The notes under the pieces are model-generated. The model saw only the letters and a program-made list of their open reading frames with translations, made no database searches and was not told the origin of the DNA. From the NCBI RefSeq assembly GCF_943734655.1, contig NC_071354.1, forward strand, positions 2,639,001 to 2,703,000: 64,000 nucleotides of DNA, read 5' to 3'. Made by a program: the position numbers and the translations under genes. This DNA is from Sabethes cyaneus (Eukaryota; Arthropoda; Insecta; Diptera; Culicidae). Shown here piece after piece: positions 23,798-34,666 of the stretch (its first letter is position 1; the number at the start of each line of letters is the position of its first letter).

Positions 23798-24505
23798 GTT
23801 ACCTAAATAGGTATAGGTTTTGGCTAGTTGAACATATTTCATTAGGAAATTTCCACCCACATAAATGAGAAAATAAAAACATATAAGCCTATTCAATTCA
23901 GTGTTTCGAAAACGTAATGTAAAAGCAAACACGAATAAGCTAAAATAATTGTTTGCTAATCATCGATAAATTATATTTCACTACAAAAATATGTTTCTAT
24001 TTCATTTACATACTACAAGTGCCAATTTACTAGCTATATAGGGCCGTTTCTTTCTCATTGCTGATCTAAAATAATAAAAACAGAAAATAGAAAAAAATAA
24101 ACATGAAAAAGTAACCAATCAAATTGCAGAACATAGGGATTATAAGAAAATTATGCAAACATATGTTTATTTACAACATTCGTCAATCAGTGGTTTTGCC
24201 AAGTCCATGCCATTTACCAGCCTAAGGCAGCTGTCTCGTGTGCGCTTTGACCGAACCTATTTGTATTAAAGGGGATATTATTGCCGGGATAATGTTTCTT
24301 TCGGTAAGGCACAGCCAAGACTCCGAGAAACGAGATGTAAATAAAAGACGTTACTGTGTTTGAGTTCGGGAGAAGTAAAGCGCTTTCTCCGTGTCACACT
24401 GATTTAATTTCGTACCGTTAGCTAACAGTGTATCGTTTTTGAAAGGACCGAATTACAAAGGGAGGAACAACTAGCACAAACGCATTCTGCGGGGAGTTAT
24501 TTTGC

Positions 24506-25467
24506 TCAGGAAAAGTTTTTAAACCACGACTTACCGCCTACTTTCAGGTTTTTCGGCTTGGTTGGCTTCTTACGCAGATCAGGATTTCCGACGGACATCT
24601 CCCGCCCGGAATCAGTTGCCATTGCTTCATCGGAATCATTCCCTGCCTGTACTTTGATGAGCTTTTTCAAATTTGTAATCTGCAATTAAATAAGGTAGAA
24701 TTAAAAGCAAAAATTGCCAAAATATTGTGTCAAGTCTACCTCTGATTCGATTGCATCTTTATGCTTCAATCGTTTTTGCTTTTCTGAATTTGCACGATGG
24801 ATCTGATTTTCGAGGCAAACCAATACGGTTTCGCAAGAGTCGCACCACTCTTGCAGTGTGCCGATTATTTCGCTCACATCACCTTTCCGAATATCTCGTC
24901 CAATAGCATAATCAACCTCGAGCTGTTTGTTTTTCTGGTCCAGCTTGCCATGGATTATATCCGCATAGATCGCTTCGATTATTAAGTCTTCCAAATCTCT
25001 TACATTCTTTATATCCAGCTCTTGTAGAAGTTCCTTGTAAGGAATGCACTTTGTTTTGATGGCTAGCGATACGATGGTTAAATGCTGCAGTTTCTTTCGC
25101 ATGACAGGGGTCAATTGAATCAGCTGAGCTTGATTATCCAAGTACTGTCGATAGGTTCCATACGCGAACAAATTTAATGTGTTATAATAACAAGCGTTCG
25201 GCCCTCCCTGAAGCTGCAAATGAATGGTTTAGCTGAATGAAGAAAAATGTCTTGTGTTATGTGATAGAATACCTCTATTATATTGGGCATTGCTAAAAGT
25301 TCACCAAAAACGTGCACTCCTGAGGCCTCAAGAACCTGCTTGATCAGTTCCAAACAGGCAGCCCCTTTTGCACTTTTTGAAAGCAGTACATATTGTTCTA
25401 TTGGATTGTGCGCCGAAAAATGATGCTGAGCAGGATGGTCTCCGTCGAGATTCATTTCTGGAGTCAT
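24506..25467 (-). CDS. CSN7: COP9 signalosome subunit 7
   Basis: PCI-domain scaffold subunit of the COP9 signalosome, which deneddylates cullins. Minus-strand exons 25467-25273, 25213-24740 and 24679-24506 give 280 residues. EQYVLLSKSAKGAACLELI, EASGVHVFGELLAMPNI, LFAYGTYRQYL, KCIPYKELL, DLEDLIIEAIYADIIHGKLD and EVDYAIGRDI follow the family in order; IESEITNLKKLIKV begins the C-terminal helix. The end KVGGKSWFKNFS resembles the basic/Trp C-terminus of vertebrate COPS7, which supports reading through a gtaagt that overlaps GGK. If that donor is used instead, the next acceptor at 24,066-24,067 gives a shorter end (GDQQ, stop at 24,055). An in-frame Met at 25,593 is not used by homologues. CSN7 lies between maltase 1 and RPB8. 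Confidence 0.92.
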
Positions 25468-26055
25468 ATCGTAGAACACAGAATCACTATTGATAATATG
25501 GACCGAAATAACTAGACGACTGATTACTAATAAACCAGATTTTTTAAGTTTTTCCTGTAACTCCCGCTGTATCTGCTGATTTTTATACCTCAAGCAATTT
25601 TTTTATAAACATTTGACAACTTACTTGGCTTTGTTAAGGGCTGAAGTTTCTTACGCCGACAAGTAAATATACCGAAACGAATCGTTTGTCGAATTTTCAG
25701 TGAGCGAGAGCTAGGGGTTCCCAACAGCTGTGATTACAACACTCCTTCGAAAAAAGTTGCATTTGATTACTTTTCTGGTTACGTCTGATTACCACAGGCG
25801 TATGAAACTGGAGAATAAAGAAGTTGCTACCAACATCAACTTGGTTCGAGCGCTAAACAATACACATTTATCCGAGGTTAAAGTTAATGCGGGCTACTCA
25901 CAAACACACTCTTATCCGAAGCGAAGTTCGTTTTGTTGTGCGCTAGATGCGATGTTGGCTATACATGAAAAATGTGAGGGAATGGCATTTATGACAGTGC
26001 GGTGTATTACCATTTAATTTTGGTTTTAATTTAATTATCATTATCATTGATTAAT

Positions 26056-26270
26056 ATTGTAAATTGCAAGGAAAATTGTACCATCCAAAGAGCGATATCG
26101 CTCATAAAAGTACTATTTTAGCCTAAATCGTTTCGGTCTCTTCAGCGCACTTATTGCTGGGAAGATAACGAAAAAATGCGCCGAAGATACCGAAACGATT
26201 TAAGCTAAAATAGCACTTTTATGAGCGATATCGCACTTTGGATGGTACAATTTTCCTTGCAATTGACAAT
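26056..26270. mobile_element. Foldback MITE family 1, near-perfect copy
   Basis: A 215-base palindrome. The two arms of about 95 bases pair almost fully around a short centre (near tgctgggaagataacg). The termini read attgtaaattgcaaggaaaa and its inverse ccttgcaattgacaat. The outermost block also contains gtaccatccaaag on both sides. It has no coding capacity. A full sister copy is at 46,563-46,777. Confidence 0.85.
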
Positions 26271-26411
26271 ATATTGCCCGAAAATAAATTTTGTATTAGA
26301 AACACTGCATCTACAACAGTTTTTATTGTGAACATTGAAACTTATGGTAAATTCATTGAAAAAGTGCCTCAAAATCAAATTTTATTAATATTTTTGTTTC
26401 TTATTTTATAC

Positions 26412-27246
26412 TATACACTGAGAAAACTTTTCGTATAGTTTCTATGTGTCCCACACATAGATTTTTGCAATGTGCCTAGTCAATGAACTTTATATGCCAC
26501 ACAGTTATAATTTATGAGTACGCGAAACTTTTGCACATACTATTAATATGCGTATATTTTTTATGTGCATAATTGCACATACTATTTGTTCGCACACGGG
26601 AGAACAGCGGTGTAAATTTACCGGGAGGATCTTCTTCGCACTTGCCGTTCGGACACTAATTCTGTGTCCGAGCCGCGTAATGATAAAACGGTTTGTCCTT
26701 GACAAATATACGAAGAGTTTATTCACTATAGCGAAATTTATTCTTTAAGGCAAACGCTCGATGTGCACTTTATGCTTTAATTTTAATTATTTGATGGTAA
26801 GGTATTCACTAAAATTATGGTACTATAGGTTTATATAATTAACAGATGACAAAGTTATCTTCTCGACTGGCTACGTAGCTCAGGAGCGTTGCGTGGCTTA
26901 TCTTGAGGCGATAGCGATTGAACTGATCGGTACTGATGCAGCTGCCCGAGGCTCGCAGGTAGTGCGCTCATCGAGTGACCGATTAAGGATGAGTGACGAT
27001 CCTTATGTGATAACGGATCAGTCTCTCAGCGAAACGATGATGGATCCATTGATGATGATGATCAACGTAGTGGATGACGGGTTCTGGTGGGGAATTGCCG
27101 TATGGTAGCGAACACTATTCATATCGGTATAATTTCTATGTGTATTTCTAGGCGGCACATGCATATTTATATGCGGCACATGATAATCATCTAGAATTTC
27201 ATATGGAAATTTACTATTAGTTATGTGCAGAATATTTTGAGTGTAT
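26412..27246. mobile_element. Possible TIR element (weak)
   Basis: A left TATACACTGAGAAAAC and a right inverted TATACACTCAAAATATT lie about 830 bases apart, with ATGTGCC-like subterminal motifs on both sides. The repeats are short and imperfect and no transposase is visible. Confidence 0.3.
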
Positions 27247-27634
27247 AATTGGCCATATTGCATTTGCATATTGCATATTCGAAAATGATTACAAAAGTAA
27301 TGGAAACCCCTTGGCTAAATGGCCTAAATGCAAGGGGTTTCCAACAGCAATGATTACTATGCACCTTAGAAAAAAGTTACTTTTGATTACTTTACTGATT
27401 ACCACAGAGAACAGACTACCAGGTAATCGACAAAAAGTGTGTAAAAGGTTTTTATGTAAACTACGAGTAATCCTTCAATAGAGCACCCCTCGAACAGTGA
27501 GTGGCAAACTAAATCTAGATGTCGCTGCCATCGCTGCTATGTAACTCCAGCTCAAAGAAATATTGATAAATGCATGGATATTTTTTGATGCGTTTGGCAA
27601 ACTATTTCTGGAGGGCGCCACCGACAGATTTTAC

Positions 27635-27781
27635 CAAGGGGTTTCCAACAGCAATGATTACTACGCAATTTTTAAAAAAGTTACTTTTGATTACTATACT
27701 GATTACCTAATTAATTCGTAAATGATTACGAAAGTAATCGCTGGTTACTACGCGATGATACGCCTTGCTGGAAACCCCTTG
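27635..27781. mobile_element. Small TIR MITE with GATTAC motifs
   Basis: 147 bases bounded by caaggggtttccaacag and its near-exact inverse ttgctggaaaccccttg. The interior is studded with TGATTAC/GTAATCA motifs. Partial relatives occur at 25,707-25,830 and 27,335-27,440. Confidence 0.7.
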
Positions 27782-28182
27782 CCTAAATGCCAAATAAATA
27801 CAACTGCCCAGCCGGTTGGCCCTTCCATTCTTTGATCATTGAATTGAAGGAAACGTCAATGTGAATTTATTGTCAGAACGATCATAACAATTTAACAAAA
27901 TAAAAGCTGCCGCGAAAAGGAGCCGCAGTGAGTGCCAGTGCCACTGCAAGTAAATAACTCTTGTTAAAACAAATTAAATTTTTATCGCTTGAAGCTTGGT
28001 TGGAAACGTTATATGTTCACAACATATAACTGCTTTTACCCTAAAGCACAGGTAATTAAAATTTAATTGTTGATTCATTGTAGCAACTAGAAAATAAACA
28101 CCACCTAACCTGATCACCATACCATAACCTTTGCAGGCAACGTATTAAAACAAGCGTCGGAAGATTCACAAAATAAAGCGAA

Positions 28183-28702
28183 ATGTCCGGGATACTGTTC
28201 GAGGATATCTTTAATGTAAAAGATATGGACCCAGAAGGGAAGAAGTTCGATCGTGTCAGTAGATTACATTGCGAATCCGAATCGTTCAAAATGGATTTGA
28301 TACTAGACATCAACTCGTGGCTGTATCCGATGGAGCTTGGCGACAAATTTCGGTTGGTTTTGGCCACAACGTTACACGAGGATGGAACACCAGGTGATAA
28401 TTATGATTGCTTCGTCTAATGTACCAAATATCTAGTAACGATTTGATTTTAAATTTGCAGCCAGCATGGAATACAACGCAGCCGAAATTGAGGGTTCGCG
28501 TGCGGATAGCTTTGAGTACGTGATGTTCGGCAAGGTGTACCGGATCGAAGGTGACGATGCTCAGTCCGAGTCGGCCAATCGGCTGTCTGCCTACGTTTCA
28601 TTCGGTGGTTTGTTAATGCGACTGCAGGGCGACGCAAACAATCTACACGGGTTTGAGATTGACCAAAACATGTATCTGTTGATGAAAAAACTAGCCTTCT
28701 AA
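28183..28702 (+). CDS. Rpb8: RNA polymerase I/II/III subunit RPABC3 (RPB8)
   Basis: Common small subunit of all three nuclear RNA polymerases, with an OB-like fold. Exon 1 is 28,183-28,393 (CACCAG|gtgata), exon 2 is 28,461-28,702; the phase-1 junction restores an Ala codon and the product is 150 residues, the family length. MSGILFEDIFNVKDMDPEGK, RVSRLHCESESFKMDLIL, NSWLYPMELGDKFRLVLATT, ADSFEYVMFGKVYRIEGD, LSAYVSFGGLLMRLQGD and the C-terminal MYLLMKKLAF match the family throughout. A possible 5' UTR acceptor (ttgcag) lies near 28,137. The poly(A) signal is at 28,738. The gene converges on the small minus-strand gene at 28,807-29,009. Confidence 0.97.
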
Positions 28703-28737
28703 AAGCTAATTTGGATAGAATTAGGAAACGATTTATA

Positions 28738-28743
28738 AATAAA
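28738..28743 (+). terminator. Poly(A) signal of Rpb8
   Basis: AATAAA 36 bases after the Rpb8 stop codon. Confidence 0.7.
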
Positions 28744-28785
28744 CACAGTAAGTAAGCGTGACTATAATTTGCCATTTTAAATTTT

Positions 28786-28791
28786 TTTATT
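28786..28791 (-). terminator. Poly(A) signal of the 48-residue membrane protein gene
   Basis: AATAAA on the minus strand about 16 bases past the stop codon at 28,807-28,809. Confidence 0.45.
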
Positions 28792-28806
28792 TGGGAAAGA
28801 TAAAAA

Positions 28807-29009
28807 TTAGTTTTCTGCGATCTCCAGTACCTTGTAGACAAGCCAAATGTTCAACAGCAGGTTTCCAAATATTATCACGGTGACTATTGTTACTGTAATT
28901 GCACTGAAAGAATTTTTTTTTTGTGATTGAGCTGTAACAGACAGAAAAATTTAAATTACCACAAGCATGTCACCGGCTGTAACGATGGGCGTTGTGCACT
29001 TTGGTCCAT
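28807..29009 (-). CDS. Predicted 48-residue single-pass membrane protein, hypothetical
   Basis: Minus-strand exons 29009-28960 (donor TG|gtaatt) and 28903-28807 (acceptor ttctttcag) join in phase 2 within a Cys codon. The predicted protein starts MDQSAQRPSLQPVTCLC, continues into a strongly hydrophobic segment of about 25 residues (AITVTIVTVIIFGNLLL), and ends VYKVLEIAEN. The upstream frame is open but has no earlier Met. AATAAA lies 16-21 bases beyond the stop (28,786-28,791), tail-to-tail with Rpb8. Matching phase, a good acceptor, a coherent membrane segment and a poly(A) signal support a real gene, but I recognise no family. The small size means chance cannot be excluded. The split-Cys phase-2 intron just before the membrane segment recalls the genes at 10,557 and 16,389. 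Confidence 0.55.
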
Positions 29010-29422
29010 CGAAATGTTACTGTTGCCGAACCAAGTATGTAAACAGAAAATGATGTTTGCTGAAAATCCCGCTTGCTCTGATCGTCGATATAACCGCCAA
29101 TTTTTTTCTCATTGCAAAATAATTCATGAATTGTTAAATTTTTGGCATATTATAGCAAAGCATGACGGCGGTTCTTTTCCAGCATCCGTTGCAACAATTA
29201 AGCCATTTCTTTATCGTTCTTTAATGCCTTTTGCTTTATTGGCATTATCATTACTAACAGTATGATTATTATCATTATGAATTGTTTATGCAGTTTGTTC
29301 AGTCAATTCGAATTTCATTGTAAAAGGATGTTTTGATTCCTTTAGGATGTTAACCAACTTCGTAAAACGTTTGAAAATTATGGTATCGAATCGTTGAACA
29401 AGTATATAATAACAGATAATTA

Positions 29423-30638
29423 ACGGGTGGCAACTAAAATTTTGGAATTTTTTTGAGCCCCCTATGCACAACTCAGAGCTCAGAGAGAAATGAGAGTATG
29501 TATGTGTTAGCTCTCTCTCTCCTCTTTCTGCCAGTATTTTTTGTTTTGTTTACGCCGTTTATGCTTGCAATGTTTTGCTGAAAATGGCATCAAAACAAGA
29601 AGCCTTTCGCGTGCGCGTTGTGCACTTCTATGAATTGCATAAAGATCTCGACAAATCTGAAAAACATTGAAAAGAGTCGGAATAAAGTGCCGAAAGAAGA
29701 TAAGAGCCCCGGAATATACTGAGGGACAGATTTCGACGCTGAAATCCCAATGCCGCTGGATGATAAAAAATTATTCCGAAAAATGCTTTGTTTTGGACAA
29801 CGAAAGTTACTTCCCTCTTTAGAAGACGCACATTCCCGGAAATGACCAATACTATTCCATGGATAGTTCTACTGTATCTCCGAACATTAAATACAAATTT
29901 AAACATAAGTTTGAACAAAAAGTGAACAAAAAAAGATGTGTACCAGACACCCCATCGGCAGGCAACCATGTTTTCGCTGCCAACATCTCGTGTGTGCGAA
30001 AATGAAATAGCATGTCAGCACTGCGTTTCACTCAACTGCTAGCAGTCTGATTTGGGCCCGCTGTCAAATTTTGAGCCCAGGACATGCTGTCGCTGACGTT
30101 CACTGCAGCTCGATATAGAGATGTCGATGGGGTGATACCAGAACAAGTGTTTAAAGAAAATTTTGATCCCGTTTATACAAAAACATCATGCAGATGCACA
30201 GTACGTGTTTTGGCAGGATAAAGCATCATCGCATTACGCAAAAAAACACAATCGTTCCTAAATGCCCATTCGATACCATTTGTACCCGAAACCCGCAACC
30301 CGACAAATCTGCCTCAGTGTCGCCCAATCGAAGATTTCTTCGGGCTTTTGAGCTACTTGGTGTGCAAAAATAACTGGAGAGCCAAGAACTGCAAACAGTT
30401 GATTAGTAGAATAAAGCGATGCATTCGCAAGGTTGACGTGACGGCCGTACAACGCTTCTCTTCCGACATCAAAGGAAAGCTTCGCCGAACAGCCGATTAC
30501 CGTTTTCAAATGTTCACTAATTTTTTTTCAACAATGGACAATGTATCTTTAATTTCAGTAAATCAGATCTCCTTTAAGTATCTTTGTCTTATTTTGACAG
30601 CTTGAGAAAAAAAATCCAAAATTTTAATTGCCACCCGT
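29423..30638 (+). mobile_element. Mariner-type transposon (DD37E-like), degenerate, intact ends
   Basis: About 1,216 bases, flanked by TA on each side. The termini acgggtggcaactaaaattt and the inverse attttaattgccacccgt form a TIR of about 30 bases. The transposase start is visible at 29,584 (MASKQEAFRVRVVHFYEL) but soon hits a stop. Further on, WQDKASSHYA and, after one frameshift, FVPETRNPTNLPQCRPIEDF are the last catalytic Asp and Glu blocks of a mariner, with roughly 37 residues between them. Many stops make it inactive. It lies between the small membrane gene and alpha-glucosidase 2. Confidence 0.88.
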
Positions 30639-30703
30639 TACAGTCAATACAAGTGGGAGACTGCCACATGAAATAAAATTAAAAATTATTTGGTCTATCA
30701 TAC

Positions 30704-30709
30704 TTTATT
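30704..30709 (-). terminator. Poly(A) signal of alpha-glucosidase 2
   Basis: AATAAA on the minus strand about 45 bases after the stop codon at 30,752. Confidence 0.6.
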
Positions 30710-30751
30710 GTCATAAAACTACTGCAGTTGCTACCACTTGCTAGTTAACAA

Positions 30752-33700
30752 TCAAATATTATTGCGATAGTTGAAAACTTCGTAATAATAATATTGACTC
30801 TTGGCACTTATCACTACCGATTCGAATGGTTCGAGTGATACGTTGTTAACAGTAACGAGTTCTCTGAAAATAGATAATCGCAATTGAACTAGAACTTACA
30901 AAATTAATTTTGGAAAGTGTTACCCTTCTTTATGCGTAGAATTAACGGCCACCACTCGGTAGAAACCGAATTTATCCACTGGATGGCTGCCCATATTGGA
31001 AAGATCCACAATCTGTGACGTGCCACCGATGTTTGCTACCGTTATCAACGTTTCGAATTGATCAAGTTCTCGAAAGATAACTAATACATTGCCGCTAACC
31101 GCTATTTTTAGTGTACCTTTTCGCCACGTTAAGCTTTTTCGCATGTCCATCAGTTTCTTGTACACTCTAAGGTGACTTTTATTCGCTATTTGCTGCTGCT
31201 CAACGTTCACATCCTTGTACGTTAGGGACACAGGAAGCCACGTCTTGTTGGCCACTGAAAATCCTGCATTTTTGCTGTCATCCCACTGGAACGGAGTCCT
31301 TTCCGGGTCACGTGTTGAGTACTGATACTTATCGGGTCCGGCATTGCAAGCGGCCGGATCGACGGTATCGTTGTAGGAAATCCATACGTCTGTCATACCA
31401 ATCTCTTCACCCTAAAATAATTTTTGGATACTGCTCAGTTCGTAATTCATGTTTTCTCATATAAAGAGTATAATCGCATACTTACATTGTAGGTAATGCT
31501 AACACCCGGCAAAGATAGAAGAATCATATTCATCACATCTATTTTCTCCTCGCCGAATCTGCTCGCCACACGATGCTGGTCGTGATTTCCCATCTTAAAT
31601 AATATTTAATAGTATGATTTTAGTAAAGTTGCTTTATTCTAAATATTATTTGGTTTTGTCATTATTTTTTTTACTGAAACTTCGTGAGCAATGTTAGAAA
31701 AAATAATTATCACAAAAACAGCTTTAGCAAGTAATAGAAAAACTCATTATAAACAACTTTGTTGAAAGCCAAAATGTTTTATAATATAATACGTTTGAAG
31801 CAAATAAGTTTTGCGCCTTCAAAATTTTCTGATTTGTGCTCAACTCTAATTTTAACCAGTAAGAATATTTTCTAAAGCGCAAATAATATGGTAATTGTAT
31901 CCTTCATGCTTTGGATGCTACTGAATCTTATATATAAAAATGGATTTCTGTCTGTCTGTCGGTATGTTCCTTATAGAATCGAAAACTACTGTACGTACTC
32001 GACGTGAAAATTTGCCTTTAGGGTGTTTTTGGGGCCGATGGTTAAAGGCCACTCCCCACTAAGAGGGGGCTCCCATACAGATGAAATACAAATTTCCTCA
32101 TAACTCCAGAACTAATCAAGCAAATGGAATCAAGTTTAGCATGTGGGTGTTTTTGCAGGAATTTTTTTTTTCTGTGGTGAATTGAGATCCCTCCTTTCTT
32201 TAGGAGGGGAATTATGACCTCTCCTCTTTTCAATAGTAGGGGGGGGCGGAGCTCCTATACAAATGAAATACAAATATCCTCATACCTAGAGAACTAATCA
32301 AGCAAATAGAACCAAATTTGGCATGTGGGAGCTTTTGGAGGCAGGAATTGTTTTTATGATGGTTTGAAACCCCTTATTGATGCTTTGAATGATGGTTTGC
32401 GAAATGGTACTTTCTACGAAAAGATTTTCCGTGAAATGGTACATCCCGCGTAAGGTTTTGCGCAAAATGGTATTCTGCGAAACTCCATATTCCGCGTTAT
32501 GGTCAACCGAGAATTGGTGTTCCGCACAATGGTATTTGGCGAAATGGTTTGTAATGATGGCGAATATTTAAATGCTATCCGCTTTATTTTATCAGGCTAA
32601 GCAATGGGGGGAGTTCTTTTCTACTTTACTGTGAGGAAAATTTGTATATTAAAACACCCTTGAACTGCTCAGAAACTTACAAAACTCGAGATTGTGATAA
32701 AGGTCAACCGAGATTCACGATTTATGTACAACACAGTTTAATTTGTGGCAATACGAAGTTTGTCGGGTCAGCTAGTAGTCTATAAAATCAGAAAAACTAT
32801 CAACATAACGAGCGCTAGATTTCTTTGTCAACCATACTACCCATAATCCCAGCTACTAGACGAACCAAATAATTTTTTGCAAAATTAAAGTTATTTGATA
32901 AAAAATTACAGTTATTTGTTAAAAAAATATGATTGACATCTATTTTAAAGTATTATTACATTATTACAAAATGATAAAACACACATTTAAACGCTGTTTT
33001 CTCAACTCAATGATTCTTCATGTGGGACTGATACGCTATTATAGGTTAACAGTTTCACTGTTACGCTATTAAACAAAAATACGACCGAGAAAAAGGACGA
33101 ATTTTAAATTCAGAGAATGAGTAGCCATCCTGGTAATAGGGTTCACTTTTTGAAAACTTTCATTCCAATCTCACAATTTTGCAATCGTTTTCACAAAGTT
33201 CTATCCTGTTTAGTAAACAGATCTATTTCAGCATCAAAAACTAGATGGAGATTTGATCAAAAGCCACTATAAGCGCATGGTGAACTACAAACTACAACTA
33301 TGATATGCCAAATAAAACCCGAGCATCACTTTTTTCAGCTCCAACTTATCGAAACATTAACAATTAAATTTTTGGTCTTATTTCAATTTTTCTTAAGCAA
33401 GCTCCTTCTTATTATTTGAAGACATTCTGCACATTCAATGCTGTTGTCACTATTCAATCACGTAAACCATAAATTTAATTCGATTGCTATTTTTCAGTAA
33501 ATCATACGCTTTATACTTACCACCCAATTAGGAACCACCCCATTCCTAATTGGCATATTATTCAACCAGTGATTGATCGTACTTTCAACATCTTGTGCCG
33601 ACGAATCTTTCCCCAAATCGGTAATGAAACCAAAATTGAACGGAATGTGCGATCCATCGACGGTTCCGTTGCCGTAGTATTGCATGAGAATTTCAATTTT

Positions 33701-34666
33701 CGTGTATGCTTCCGTCATCATGATTCTCGCATCACCTCCGTTTTCAATCTGGAACTGATTCAAAACTTTACGCCACTGATAAACCATATCAATTGTTTCA
33801 TTTTGGTCCTGTGTGAAAGTGTGAATCGTATAACCAGGGTCATTGGGGTCGTTCGTGTTACCGCTCAGCGGTTCGTCCGGGTAGTTGCCTTCGGCATCCT
33901 TTTCAACTTCGAATAGCATGGGCACGGCATCGATGCGGTAACCATCGACCCCTCGTTTTAGCCAGAACCGCATAACATCCTTCATCTGTTCGACAACACG
34001 AGGATTGCGATAATTTAGATCAGGCTGTTTTACAGCGAATTGATGCAGATAATATTCTTTACGTTTGTCACTCCATTGCCAAGCGCTTCCTCGGAAAATA
34101 CTGACCCAGTTGTTCGGAGGTAGCGGCTTTGAAGGATCCGCCGAATTAACTTTACCCGGGTGCCAAACATAGAAATCTTCGAATCCCTTCTCACGATTCT
34201 CAGATTTACGGAACCATTCATTTTCGTCACTTGAATGGTTGGGCACAAAGTCCAGAATTACCTTCAAGCCTAACTTTTTTGCTTCAGCGACAAGTGAATC
34301 AAAATCTGCGAGAGTTCCATATTCCGGCTGAATGTCGTAATAATCGGAGATATCATAACCGAAATCCGCCATTGGAGATTTGAATATCGGTGACATCCAA
34401 AATCCTTGAATTCCAAGCTCTCGTAAATAGGGCAAACTTTGCTTAATCCCACGAAGATCACCAATGCCATCACCGTCACTGTCCTTAAATGACCGCGGAT
34501 AAATTTGATAGAATGAAGCTGTTTTCCACCAATCGAAATTCGAGGGAGGGTGTTTTCTCAGAATTGCTAATGCCTCCCTTATTCCAAGAGGCTTTCTAGT
34601 GTAGACAAAACCCACAGTCACAAATAGAACTAAACTAGTTACGGTGCTTCTTCCAAATAACCGCAT
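30752..34666 (-). CDS. Alpha-glucosidase (maltase, GH13) 2
   Basis: Minus-strand exons 34666-33521, 31593-31486, 31411-30924 and 30863-30752 give 617 residues. The N-terminus has a hydrophobic segment (TSLVLFVTVGFVY) and an unusually long pre-domain before WWKTASFYQIYPRSFKDSD. Catalytic residues are present: GYRIDAV (about D246), MTEAY (about E319), MGNHD (about D387; Met replaces the usual Leu). Introns: NWV|MGNHD and ITYN|GEEIG, plus the common phase-2 intron at KEG|. It lacks the PNNW| intron of genes 1 and 3. The first intron (1,927 bases) holds a Helitron-like insertion. The C-terminus SQYYYYEVFNYRNNI is not hydrophobic, so it is probably secreted. Several NxT/S sites could be glycosylated. 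Confidence 0.95.
31926..32775. mobile_element. Helitron/Helentron-like non-autonomous element in an intron
   Basis: Starts after an A with TCTTATATATAAAAATGG and a tctgtctgtctg run, and ends gggtcagCTAG before a T, which fits 5'-TC...CTRR-3' in an A|T site. The interior has imperfect repeats of about 120 bases (caagcaaatggaa.c units), then at 32,385-32,555 several short units around cgaaatggta/gcgaaatggt. No Rep/helicase ORF is present. I did not find a convincing 3' hairpin, so the class is inference. Confidence 0.55.

Larger units (their letters stand above)
25707..27316. mobile_element. Possible composite element with AAGGGGTT termini
   Basis: The left end near 25,707 (aggggttcccaacag) and the inverted right end at 27,300-27,316 (ggaaaccccttgg) resemble the termini of the small element at 27,635-27,781, with subterminal TGATTAC motifs next to both. 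If one element, it carries later insertions, including the MITE at 26,056. Alternatively these are two unrelated solo ends. Confidence 0.3.

Noticed and set aside
26893..27108. 71-codon plus-strand ORF, acidic and Met-rich at its end
   Set aside because: Lies within repeat-rich sequence, has no signal, domain or splice evidence, and overlaps a minus ORF.
28449..28841. 130-codon minus-strand ORF across Rpb8
   Set aside because: A shadow of Rpb8 exon 2 on the opposite strand.
28967..29035. Plus-strand mini-exon MSPAVTMGVV... ending near a gtatgt donor
   Set aside because: It lies antisense to the first exon of the 48-residue gene and I found no matching second exon; the minus-strand reading has phase, acceptor and poly(A) support.
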